From positions 1 through 64,000 of the forward strand of contig WFYC01000034.1 of assembly GCA_015490295.1 (NCBI GenBank): 64,000 nucleotides of DNA, read 5' to 3'. Positions 8,273 through 16,085 of this stretch are shown piece by piece. The DNA comes from Hydrogenimonas sp. (GTDB lineage Bacteria; Campylobacterota; Campylobacteria; Campylobacterales; Hydrogenimonadaceae). A program made the position numbers and the translations under genes. Positions within the stretch are counted from its first letter, which is position 1. The number at the start of each line of letters is the position of its first letter. Under the pieces are notes generated by a model. The model was not told where the DNA came from. It did not search any database and worked only from the letters and a program-made list of their open reading frames with translations.

Positions 8273-9301
8273 ATGAAAATCTTAGTATCAGTCGCCCTTT
8301 GGATATACATTGTACCCGCTCTATTCGCTCAGGAGCCGGTCATACGCGAGCAGGTCATCATGGGTACGTTCGCACACCTGCGTCTGCCCGCCTCCCGTGC
8401 CGAAGATGCCGGGAAAATTTTCGGCGTTATGCGCTCTGCCGAGAGATCGCTCTCATCTTTTCGCGACGACGGCGGGACGGCGCGCCTGAACAGGCTGCGC
8501 CGCATCGAGGCGGACGAGACGCTTCTGCGTGCCATTTCGTACTGCCGCATGCTTTTTAAGTTGAGCGGCGGCTATTTCGACTGCACTATAGGATCGCTTA
8601 CGCGCTCTTTGTACAGGTTTGGAGAGAGGGGCGCCGCCGTCCCTTCCGAAAAGGAGCGAAGGCTTGCGAGGGTCGGTATGGGCGGCGTCAGGGTGCAGGA
8701 CGGCGTCGTGGAGCTGGAGGAGGGGATAGTGCTCGATCTCGGGGGGCTCGGAAAAGGTCAGGGCGTGGATATGGCGGCAGAAGAGGCGAAGAGACTCGGC
8801 ATAAAGAGTGCCGTAATAGGCCTGAGCGGAGATATCCGATGCCTCGGCCCATGTGAGGTGGCCGTACAGAACCCCTTCGGCAGGGGCGTAGTGGGAGCTG
8901 TAGTAAACGAAGAGGGTGAGCTCGGCATCTCCACCAGCGGCATATACAGGCGCTATATAGGCACCGTCCGCAACAACCACCTGATCGATCCGTACAAAAA
9001 AGAGAGTGCCCGGCGTCTCGTTTCGGTAACCCTTGCCGCAGTGGCGTCGAACGCGCTGCTCGACGGTTTGGCCACTGCCGTTGCTCTCATGCCGGTAGGG
9101 TCGGCCATAGAGCTTTTACGCGACAAAAAGATAGACGCGCTGCTCATTGCGCCGGACGGCACGTTTTTGCGTTTGGGAGATAAGACAAGGGTCGATCCAG
9201 ATAGCCTCGGCGGCTCTATTTTGCACCCGTCGCTTTCGCCGCAAGAAGTGTCGCGATACCTGAAAAGGCAGCAAAGGTCAGAACCGCCAAAAGAGTTCTG
9301 A
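8273..9301 (+). CDS. apbE: FAD:protein FMN transferase (ApbE family)
   Basis: Extracytoplasmic Mg-dependent enzyme that transfers FMN from FAD onto a Ser/Thr of target flavoproteins. 342 aa from the ATG at 8273, chosen because a signal peptide follows (MKILVSVALWIYIVPALFA); the open frame extends 52 codons further upstream with no signal. ApbE hallmarks: MGT near residue 27, LGGLGKGQGVD mid-protein, HLIDPYK, and a C-terminal SNALLDGLATAVALM matching the usual aDalaT motif. The last 86 nt overlap, tail to tail, the membrane protein gene on the other strand. Its likely substrate is the FMN-binding protein at 10072-10617. The signal ends in ALFAQ without a lipobox, so it is probably soluble in the periplasm. 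Confidence 0.93.
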   Translation: MKILVSVALWIYIVPALFAQEPVIREQVIMGTFAHLRLPASRAEDAGKIFGVMRSAERSLSSFRDDGGTARLNRLRRIEADETLLRAISYCRMLFKLSGGYFDCTIGSLTRSLYRFGERGAAVPSEKERRLARVGMGGVRVQDGVVELEEGIVLDLGGLGKGQGVDMAAEEAKRLGIKSAVIGLSGDIRCLGPCEVAVQNPFGRGVVGAVVNEEGELGISTSGIYRRYIGTVRNNHLIDPYKKESARRLVSVTLAAVASNALLDGLATAVALMPVGSAIELLRDKKIDALLIAPDGTFLRLGDKTRVDPDSLGGSILHPSLSPQEVSRYLKRQQRSEPPKEF

Positions 9302-9602
9302 AGATATTTTCACCGTATAGAGATGCCGCGATATCTACGGATATGACGGCAAAAAGGGCGACACTCGGCCGAAACGGCTTCCCCGGGCCGCCATCCTCTT
9401 TTGAAACGAGAAGCAGGTGCAGAAGCGTGAAACCGACCGCGCCCATCCCGAGAAGATGAACCGCGGCTATCTCCAGCCAGCCCGTCAATGTGGGAGTCGG
9501 AACACTCCTGAGAAGGTAGAGCCAAAGACCCGTAGCGACGGTGAAGATCGCAACGACTGCGAGAGTCGCGGCGAGCAGGGAGTATAGGGCGCTTCTTTTC
9601 AC
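9216..9602 (-). CDS. small four-helix membrane protein with two histidines, flavin module
   Basis: 128 aa from a GTG at 9602 that overlaps the upstream stop (GTGA); a longer frame from 9665 would run 66 nt into the upstream gene and adds no membrane helix. Four hydrophobic helices at about 7-31, 42-66, 79-95 and 101-123. Helix 2 holds His49 and His62 (VHLLGMGAVGFTLLH), a 13-residue spacing like heme-ligand pairs of b-type cytochromes, but one helix alone cannot complete a bis-His site, so partners would come from the neighbour or the dimer. No family recognised. Last gene of the porin/FMN-binding operon. Role as membrane electron carrier is inference. Confidence 0.7.
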   Translation of the reverse strand: MKRSALYSLLAATLAVVAIFTVATGLWLYLLRSVPTPTLTGWLEIAAVHLLGMGAVGFTLLHLLLVSKEDGGPGKPFRPSVALFAVISVDIAASLYGENIFRTLLAVLTFAAFSGIATLLAAKATGAK

Positions 9603-10072
9603 TTCGAACCTCTTGCGAGAGCCCGAATGCAGAAGAGGGCCGCCGCAAAAGCGGCAAGGTGCCACACGAGGGTAAGTACCAGCCAGAGAGTGGCCGCAAT
9701 ATTCCCGGCGACCGGGACGAGCAGGAAAATGGGCTGCGCCGTGAGCGAAGAGGCGCCCAGAAGGAGGATGAGGGTGCGTGTCGATCGGCGCTCCGCGAAG
9801 AGGCGGATGTAGGTCGCTCCTACGATACCGAGCAGCAAAAATATGAAAAATAGGTTCATGTGCACCTGCAAAAGGAGCTCTTCGAAAGGGAGCGGATCGA
9901 TAAAGAGCTCTTCGTCTCCCGTTACGGCCGAGGTTACCTGCTGCGGTGTTGCTCCGTAGCGCATCGCCTCCAAAACGTAGTGGGAAACTATGAACAGAGA
10001 TACGGCCGACATCAGGAGTATGAGTGCGATTCTCATATTCGGTGAGATCGATGGAGTTGCAAGAAAGCGCAT
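9599..10072 (-). CDS. membrane protein of the flavin module (candidate electron-transfer subunit)
   Basis: 157 aa; ATG shares its A with the stop of the FMN-binding gene (TAATG). Four hydrophobic helices at about 13-37, 65-92, 100-120 and 125-152, with a 25-residue, acidic non-membrane segment between the first two. Histidines lie at His31, His71 and His138, each in or at the edge of a helix, so heme or quinone binding is possible. An internal Met at residue 13 is an alternative start. I do not recognise the family. Overlap with both neighbours (1 and 4 nt) argues for one functional unit with the FMN-binding protein and the 128-aa membrane protein. Confidence 0.7.
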   Translation of the reverse strand: MRFLATPSISPNMRIALILLMSAVSLFIVSHYVLEAMRYGATPQQVTSAVTGDEELFIDPLPFEELLLQVHMNLFFIFLLLGIVGATYIRLFAERRSTRTLILLLGASSLTAQPIFLLVPVAGNIAATLWLVLTLVWHLAAFAAALFCIRALARGSK

Positions 10073-10617
10073 TATCGGTCCCTTTTCAATATATCGAAGA
10101 GTGCGAGTGCGAGCCTGGCGCCGTCGGTTACGTTTCTTGCCGAGAGGGTGGCGCCGGAGATTGTGGGTATGTCGCGTCCGGCTCGAAGAGGCTTTGAGAG
10201 ATCTTTTCCATCCATCAGTTTGAGCCAGCTCTTTGCGGGCTTGTATTCGGGCGGCTCAGCAAAGGCCAAAATCTCTATAGAGACTATTTCTCCGGGCTCT
10301 TTGACGATGTAGAGAACCGCAGCCTTTTTGGTGCGAACCTTCCGGCTGAGGAGAATACCGACGCACTCTGGCCCGCTGCGGCCGGAAGCCGTGTAGTATC
10401 TGACGATCCTTGAATGCAGCTTCGTTCCGGCGACCTTTTGAATATCGGCAGCCTCTTTTTTTGAAAGCAGCCTGCTCCTTTTTTCGACACCGACCGCTTC
10501 AGGACAGCTCTGCTTCATTATCTTTGCGATATCCACCGCCTCTTTCGCGTAGAGCGGGTGGCTAAAATATGAAACCGAGACCAAAAGAGAGAGTATCGAT
10601 TTTCTCGCTGCCGTCAT
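10072..10617 (-). CDS. periplasmic FMN-binding domain protein (ApbE substrate candidate)
   Basis: 181 aa with a signal peptide (cleavage after about residue 24, LYA) and an NqrC/RnfG/NosR-type FMN-binding domain. The covalent flavinylation motif is SGAT at residues 154-157 with Thr157 the expected FMN attachment site, followed by the usual LSARNVTDGAR helix. The Asp usually three residues before the Ser of this motif is Pro here; the nearest Asp is 149. ATG preceded by AAAGGACAG; it starts 56 nt inside the porin gene. Expected to sit in the periplasm as a one- or two-electron carrier between the membrane proteins downstream and an unknown acceptor. Confidence 0.9.
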   Translation of the reverse strand: MTAARKSILSLLVSVSYFSHPLYAKEAVDIAKIMKQSCPEAVGVEKRSRLLSKKEAADIQKVAGTKLHSRIVRYYTASGRSGPECVGILLSRKVRTKKAAVLYIVKEPGEIVSIEILAFAEPPEYKPAKSWLKLMDGKDLSKPLRAGRDIPTISGATLSARNVTDGARLALALFDILKRDR

Positions 10618-11839
10618 TTCTGTCCTTTATAGCGTAGTCCACTTTTAAAACCACCTGTTCATGCGGATAGTAGTTGATACCGAATGTCCAGATATCCATA
10701 TCGTTCATCGCCGCGGCTTCTCCTTCGCGCTCCTTTACCGGGTTGTAGCTCTCGTACCGGATAAAAAGCGGCACCGAAGATGTGTGACCGAGGCCCTGCA
10801 TAATGTCATACTCACCTGTAACATACCAACCCTGCGCCTTTTTGGCGGCGGTTGGAGAGATCTTCTCCGCTCCACTCAGCATGGCCTGCGTGAATAGTCC
10901 CTTCACCTTTATAGATTCGTAACCGTATATGGCGTGAAGGTCGTAAATGAGTATGGAGGTGCCGTCCACATTCGCACTTGTTGAATTGGAAGCGTTTCCC
11001 CAGTAAAACGATACTCCGGCCGTCAGCCCCTCTATTGCGCCGTAATCGAGTCGGCCGGTCAGGGCTACTCTCTGCATGGCGGCTTTGTCGGCCGAACCCT
11101 GCCTGCCGTCTCTGATCCATACGGCTTCACCGTTTTTTGTAGCGTCGCTGTTTAGATTGAGCGAGTTGACGAAACCGAAGTGGTAGTAGAGATCGGCTAC
11201 AGCTGTCTCGCCGTACGCTATCACCCCGGTTTCGTTCCAGGTGCTCGGGATTATGTACTTTTCCGTCTCGGGTCTCTGGACTGTGGGGAAGAGAGTGGGT
11301 TCGTGCTTCATGTTTACAAGCCCTACCGGCACCAGCTGGCTTCCTACACGCAGGTTGAGGTTTCGGCTCAGAAGAAAGTCGAGGTAGAGAAACTCAATGG
11401 CTACTTTGTCGCCTCCGTGCTCGAACTCCAGCTCTGTATTCAAGATGATGTTATCGCTGAATTTATACCCTATGTACGGGACGAACCGGTAGACGTCCGT
11501 TATCGCCACCTGGCCGGAGGAGTCGGCCCAGTACATCTCGCCGTAACCTCCTATGGAGAGCGGGTTTTGGGTGTAGTAGACCTTCGATGCCGCCGATCCC
11601 AGGCCGCTGTGGCTCTTTGTAACGTCCACCGTCTGAAACCACCCCTCGCTCTGAAGTGTGGCCAGCTCATCTATCAGAGCCGATCTCTCCTGCTCGCCTT
11701 TTTTCTGTTTCTGCTCGAGCTCGCTAAGCCTCTTTTGCATCTGCTCCAGCTCTTTTTGAAGATCTGCACCGCTTGCCGCCGATCCGAAGGGGACAACCAT
11801 CATGGCTGCGACCGCAGCCATAAGTTTCTTACTTCTCAT
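10562..11839 (-). CDS. porin, OprO/OprP-like outer membrane barrel
   Basis: 425 aa. Signal peptide (cleavage near residue 24), then a Glu/Gln/Lys coiled coil (about 27-66, LQKELEQMQKRLSELEQKQK), then alternating aromatic beta strands ending in the outer-membrane signature ...GLGFIF. Lengths and strand motifs (YLDFLLSRNLNLRVGSQLVP, DMDIWTFGINYYPHEQVVLKVDY) resemble the phosphate-selective porin O/P family; actual substrate is unknown. First gene of the flavin operon, directly behind two Fur-box-like palindromes, so probably expressed under iron limitation. AT-rich leader, ribosome site AGGAGAG before the ATG. Confidence 0.85.
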   Translation of the reverse strand: MRSKKLMAAVAAMMVVPFGSAASGADLQKELEQMQKRLSELEQKQKKGEQERSALIDELATLQSEGWFQTVDVTKSHSGLGSAASKVYYTQNPLSIGGYGEMYWADSSGQVAITDVYRFVPYIGYKFSDNIILNTELEFEHGGDKVAIEFLYLDFLLSRNLNLRVGSQLVPVGLVNMKHEPTLFPTVQRPETEKYIIPSTWNETGVIAYGETAVADLYYHFGFVNSLNLNSDATKNGEAVWIRDGRQGSADKAAMQRVALTGRLDYGAIEGLTAGVSFYWGNASNSTSANVDGTSILIYDLHAIYGYESIKVKGLFTQAMLSGAEKISPTAAKKAQGWYVTGEYDIMQGLGHTSSVPLFIRYESYNPVKEREGEAAAMNDMDIWTFGINYYPHEQVVLKVDYAIKDRNDGSEKIDTLSFGLGFIF

Positions 11840-11852
11840 AATCTCTCCTAAA

Positions 11853-11867
11853 TGAAAATGAATATCA
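11853..11867. promoter_or_regulatory. Fur-box-like palindrome 1 of the porin/flavin operon
   Basis: TGAAAATGAATATCA fits the Fur 7-1-7 consensus at 12 of 14 positions. It lies 14-28 nt upstream of the porin ATG, where bound Fur would block the transcript start or early elongation. Confidence 0.6.
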
Positions 11868-11902
11868 GAATGATAAAGAAAGAGACCTTTTGATAAGCTT
11901 AA

Positions 11903-11917
11903 TGAGAATCAATATCA
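11903..11917. promoter_or_regulatory. Fur-box-like palindrome 2 of the porin/flavin operon
   Basis: TGAGAATCAATATCA also fits the Fur 7-1-7 consensus at 12 of 14 positions. It lies 64-78 nt before the porin ATG, in the region expected for the promoter. Two equally good sites 50 bp apart (start to start) make chance less likely and iron repression of the operon the simplest reading. Confidence 0.65.
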
Positions 11918-11943
11918 CTATAAAATTTCCAAATAGAGATGAA

Positions 11944-11964
11944 GGGAGGCGAAGAGCCCCTCCC
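11944..11964 (-). terminator. possible hairpin after the Cus operon
   Basis: GGGAGG and CCTCCC, 9 nt apart, follow the end of the cusA-like gene. No T-run follows on the minus strand, so termination is only a guess. Confidence 0.25.
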
Positions 11965-11967
11965 CGA

Positions 11968-14900
11968 TCATTTTTTTATAAGAGTTCTGGATGTATAGAT
12001 CTCGTAGAGTATGGGTATTATGAGAAGACTCAAAACCGCTGAACTCACGACTCCGCCGATCATTGGTGCCGCTATTCGCTGCATCACTTCACTGCCAACG
12101 CCGTGGTGGTACATGATGGGCAGAAGTCCCGCGAGTATCGCGAATACCGTCATCAGTTTCGGCCTTACCCTCTGAACCGCCCCCTCGAATATGGCGGCTC
12201 TGAGCATCTTTTTGTCGAGTGTTCCCTCTCTTTTGAGGGCCTCATGCACACTCTCCTGCAGGTATACGATCATGACTATGGCCGTTTCGGCAGCGACTCC
12301 AAGCAGTGCCAGAAAGCCGACGACCACTGCGACGCTCATGTTGAAATCGAGCCAGTCTATGTATAGAAGCCCGCCCAGAAGCGCGAACGGCAGGGTAAAA
12401 AAGACGATAAGAGTCGGTACCGTCTTTTTCAGTGCGAAGTATATGAGTACGAGAATCACGAGAAGCACCATCGGAGCGATCCACATAATCTTTTTCATGG
12501 CGCTCTGCAGATACTCCGACTGGCCGGCCCATTCGATATAGTAGCCCGAGGGCATTTTGAGCCCGGAGAGCAGCTTCTGTGCCTTGGTTTTGTATTCGGA
12601 AGGGCTGACACCGCTCTTTGGCGTGATATATATGAAAGTTACAGGTTTGGCCATCTCGGTTTTGATGACGGAAGCGCTCTCTTTGTAGTGCACATCGGCC
12701 AGAGAGGAGAGTGGTACGAACCCGAGCGGCGTCTTTACCTGAAGGTTGCGTATCGCCTCTATCGTGCGGCGCTCCTCTTCTTCGAAACGGATCGCCAGAG
12801 GGTACCTCTCGAGCCCTTCTATTATCGTGCCGACCTTCATCCCGCCTATTCCGAGGGATGTGTAGGCGAGTATCTCGTTTTTCGTAATGCCGTAACGTGC
12901 AGCAGCCGCTTCGTCTATGTCGATATCTATGTAGTAGCCCGCATCGGACTGGTCCGCAAAGACAGACATCGTTTCACTCATACCGCGAAGCTTCTGCTCT
13001 ATCTGCGAGCCTATCTTTTGCAGGGTTTTAAGATCGTCACCGTAGAGTTTGATGCCCAAAGGGGTTCTGATGCCCGAAAGAAGCATATCTATACGCCCCC
13101 TGATCGGGTAGGTCCAGGAGTTGACAAGTCCCGGAACCTGGAGCGCATCTTCGAGCTCCTGTTGAAGCTTTTCGTAGGTCATCCCTTCGCGCCATTCGCT
13201 TTTTGGTTTGAAGGTTATGATCGTCTCGAGCATACCGAGCGGAGCCGGGTCGGTCGCGGTATCGGCACGACCACCTTTTCCGAAGACGGTATCGACTTCC
13301 GGAAAGCTTTTGATTATCTTGTCGGTTTTCTGGGTCAGCTCTTTGCTCAGGTCTATACTTATTCCGTAGGGAGTGACGGGCATATACATAAATGTCTGTT
13401 CGTTCAACATCGGCATGAACTCCCACTTCAGCTTCTCGTAGACCGGTACCATCCATACAAGCAGGGCGATTGCCGCGACTATCACCGGATACTTCAGTTT
13501 TATACCTATGGTCAGGATCGGGTTGTAGAGCCATATGAAGAAGCGGTTCAGAGGGTTTCTCTTTTCGCTTTGAATTTTACCCTTTACGAACCATACCATC
13601 AAAACCGGAACCAGCGTGACGGCCAGCAGCGCCCCGGCTGTCATCGCAAACGTTTTCGTAAAGGCCAGCGGTGTAAACAGAAGCCCCTCCTGCCCCGAGA
13701 GTGCGAAGATCGGAAGAAAAGAGACCACTACCAGTGCAAGAGCGAAGAATATGGGGCGGCCTACAGTCTTTGAAGCTTTGACGATAGCCGCGATACGCTC
13801 TTTGTCGGTTACGGCTCCTCTCTTTTCGATTTTATGTATCTCTTTGTGCGCATTTTCGATCATTACGATCGAAGCGTCCACCATCGCGCCGATGGCTATG
13901 GCGATGCCTCCGAGACTCATAATATTGCTTCCGATGCCGAACATCTTCATCAGCAGAAAAGTTATTCCGATAGTAAGGGGAAGTACGATCAGAACTATCA
14001 GGGAGCTTCTGAGATGGACGAGAAAGAGCGCGATGACGATTACGACTATCAGACTCTCTTCGAAGAGTGTCGATTTCAGCGTCTCGACGGCTTTTTCAAT
14101 GAGGCTGCTTCTGTCGTAGGTCTCCACTATCTGCACATCGTCGGTTTTTAGGCTTTGAAGCTTCTTCTTCACATCCTGTATGACACGATAAGCGTCCGAT
14201 CCGTAGCGTATCATGACGATTCCGCCCACCACTTCGCCCTCGCCGTTTAGATCGGCCACGCCGCGCCTTGGAGCGGGTACCTTCTCTACGCGCCCCAGAT
14301 CTCCTATGGTAACGGGGATTCCGCCTCTTTCGGTTACGACTATGCTGCGTATATCGTCGAGGCTGCGTATGTATCCGCGGGCCTGGACCATCCACTCGTA
14401 ACCGTTCTGAATCACTATGCGCCCGCCCGTATCGTTGTTGTTGGCCTTCAGTACGCGCGATATGTCGGTAACGGAGAGGTTGTGTCTTACCAGAGCGTCG
14501 TTGCTGAGCGTCACCTGCCATGTAGGAACGAACCCCCCGACGGAGGCTACATCGCTGACGCCGTCGACTCCCATAAGGGCATACTTGTATGTGTAGTCCT
14601 GCAGTGTGCGAAGCTCCGCAAGGTTTTTCGTTTTACTCACAAGTGCATACTCATATACCCAGCCGACTCCCGAGGCGTCGGGCCCCAAAGAGACCTCGAC
14701 CCCGGGCGGGAGGGAGCTCTGGATGGCGGCCAGCTGTTCGAGCACCCGGCTCCTGCCCCAGTAGAGGTCGGTCCCCTCCTTGAATATGATGTATATGAGG
14801 GCGTTTTCGTAGGTCGAGAAGCCCCGAACCGTCTCTATGTCGGCGATTGCCAGAAATTTGGTGATAAGGGGGTAGGTGACCTGGTCTTCGATGATGTTCG

Positions 14901-15072
14901 GGCTCTGGCCGCCCCACTTCACCTCTACGATCACCTGCGGGGGCGAGAGGTCCGGCAATGCGTCGAGCGGCGTATTTTTTACGGCCCAGAACGACCCCAT
15001 AACGATGAAGAGTGTCGCCATCAGGATCAGAAAGCGGTTTTTGACACTGAAGTCTATGATCTTCTCAATCAT
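11968..15072 (-). CDS. cusA: CusA-family heavy-metal RND efflux pump
   Basis: 1034 aa, normal length for the HME-RND family. It pumps metal ions, probably Cu(I)/Ag(I), from periplasm or cytoplasm to the outside. Seen: N-terminal helix (12-30), PLDALPDLSPPQVIVE, the porter domain, GAMVDASIVMIENAHK with the proton-relay region around Asp399 and Glu406, and a second half repeating helix-porter-helix. EFMPMLNEQTFMYMPVTP (residues 551-568) carries Met553, 555, 562 and 564; the YMP Met fits a methionine of the copper-binding triad of CusA, but I could not align the other two. Third gene after cusC- and cusB-like genes, 8 nt after the adaptor. Copper/silver specificity is inferred from methionines and the Met-rich YtkA-like partner. 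Confidence 0.93.
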   Translation of the reverse strand: MIEKIIDFSVKNRFLILMATLFIVMGSFWAVKNTPLDALPDLSPPQVIVEVKWGGQSPNIIEDQVTYPLITKFLAIADIETVRGFSTYENALIYIIFKEGTDLYWGRSRVLEQLAAIQSSLPPGVEVSLGPDASGVGWVYEYALVSKTKNLAELRTLQDYTYKYALMGVDGVSDVASVGGFVPTWQVTLSNDALVRHNLSVTDISRVLKANNNDTGGRIVIQNGYEWMVQARGYIRSLDDIRSIVVTERGGIPVTIGDLGRVEKVPAPRRGVADLNGEGEVVGGIVMIRYGSDAYRVIQDVKKKLQSLKTDDVQIVETYDRSSLIEKAVETLKSTLFEESLIVVIVIALFLVHLRSSLIVLIVLPLTIGITFLLMKMFGIGSNIMSLGGIAIAIGAMVDASIVMIENAHKEIHKIEKRGAVTDKERIAAIVKASKTVGRPIFFALALVVVSFLPIFALSGQEGLLFTPLAFTKTFAMTAGALLAVTLVPVLMVWFVKGKIQSEKRNPLNRFFIWLYNPILTIGIKLKYPVIVAAIALLVWMVPVYEKLKWEFMPMLNEQTFMYMPVTPYGISIDLSKELTQKTDKIIKSFPEVDTVFGKGGRADTATDPAPLGMLETIITFKPKSEWREGMTYEKLQQELEDALQVPGLVNSWTYPIRGRIDMLLSGIRTPLGIKLYGDDLKTLQKIGSQIEQKLRGMSETMSVFADQSDAGYYIDIDIDEAAAARYGITKNEILAYTSLGIGGMKVGTIIEGLERYPLAIRFEEEERRTIEAIRNLQVKTPLGFVPLSSLADVHYKESASVIKTEMAKPVTFIYITPKSGVSPSEYKTKAQKLLSGLKMPSGYYIEWAGQSEYLQSAMKKIMWIAPMVLLVILVLIYFALKKTVPTLIVFFTLPFALLGGLLYIDWLDFNMSVAVVVGFLALLGVAAETAIVMIVYLQESVHEALKREGTLDKKMLRAAIFEGAVQRVRPKLMTVFAILAGLLPIMYHHGVGSEVMQRIAAPMIGGVVSSAVLSLLIIPILYEIYTSRTLIKK

Positions 15073-15080
15073 GACGACAC

Positions 15081-16085
15081 CTAAAAGAGCCCGTTGATCT
15101 GGGCGTCGCTGTCGATCAAAAAGAGCGCTTTGCTCACCACTTCGTCGCCCTCCGAAAGACCGGAGAGCACCGCATAGTGCTCACTGTCTATCGGTTTTAC
15201 CTCTACCTCGACCGGCTCATACTCCCCTTCGAACTCTCCGGCTCTGAAGGCGTACCACCTTCCCATTTTGCGAATTACGGCCGTACGCGGAAGCATAGGC
15301 ATGGATTCGCTTTTTGATTCTGCCGTAAGGGTCGCGAACATTCCGGGCAGAAGGCGGGCTTTTGGATTCTTTATCTCCAGCCGCAGGGTGGCGAGCCCGT
15401 TTTCCGGGTCGATACTAGGATAGAGAAGCGGTTTGTGCGCCTCGAATCTCTCCGGCAGCGCTTTTGTGCTCACGATAAATTTCGACGCACCCATAAGCGT
15501 CCGGATATCGGGCTCGCTCACTTTCGCCTCCATCCAGATATTGTCGAGCGAAACGATCTTGAAGAGGCTCGACTTTGCGTTGAACGCACTCCCCTCTGAC
15601 AGGTTTTTTTCGAATACAAATCCCGACGAAGGAGCCTTGACGAAGGTGTAAGGGTCGCTCTTTTTGCCTCTTGCAAGCGCTGCTATCTCCTCTTTGCCGA
15701 TGCCAAGAAGCTCGAGTTTGAGCTTAGCGCTTTCGACCATGTTGGAGTTGCCCCGCCTTTTTGCGTAGTTGATGGAGTTTATATACTCCTCTTTCGCCTT
15801 GAAGACTTCCGGCGAATAGACTTTCGCCAGCACCTGACCCTCTTTGACCCTCATATATACTCTGTCGGCGTAGAGTTTCACCACATACCCTCCGTATCTG
15901 GGGACGACCTCGTGTATGAGCGCGTCATCCGTTTTCAGGAGGCCGTAAAATTGCCTCTTAAAAGCGGCAGAAACCTTTTTGACTTTGACGGTCTGCACGT
16001 TGAAGAGCTGCTCCACGGTCGGTTTTTCGGCAGCCGTCACATAGAGTGTCGGCAGTAGCATCAGTATCAGTAAACTTTTTTTCAT
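15081..16085 (-). CDS. cusB: CusB-like RND periplasmic adaptor
   Basis: 334 aa membrane-fusion protein with signal peptide (about 1-18). The lipoyl half-motifs (GGYVVKLYADRVYMRVKEGQVLAKV near residues 65-90, and SSGFVFEKNLSEGSAF near 155-170) flank a short helical hairpin; a beta-barrel and a membrane-proximal domain follow. It lacks the His-rich tract of the first adaptor in this window. It hands metal to, or gates, the pump encoded next door. Starts inside the stop of the outer-membrane factor gene (ATGA, 4 nt). Confidence 0.88.
   Translation of the reverse strand: MKKSLLILMLLPTLYVTAAEKPTVEQLFNVQTVKVKKVSAAFKRQFYGLLKTDDALIHEVVPRYGGYVVKLYADRVYMRVKEGQVLAKVYSPEVFKAKEEYINSINYAKRRGNSNMVESAKLKLELLGIGKEEIAALARGKKSDPYTFVKAPSSGFVFEKNLSEGSAFNAKSSLFKIVSLDNIWMEAKVSEPDIRTLMGASKFIVSTKALPERFEAHKPLLYPSIDPENGLATLRLEIKNPKARLLPGMFATLTAESKSESMPMLPRTAVIRKMGRWYAFRAGEFEGEYEPVEVEVKPIDSEHYAVLSGLSEGDEVVSKALFLIDSDAQINGLF

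Noticed and set aside
12688-13773. 361-codon open frame antisense to cusA
   Set aside because: Opposite a full-length, motif-complete pump gene.
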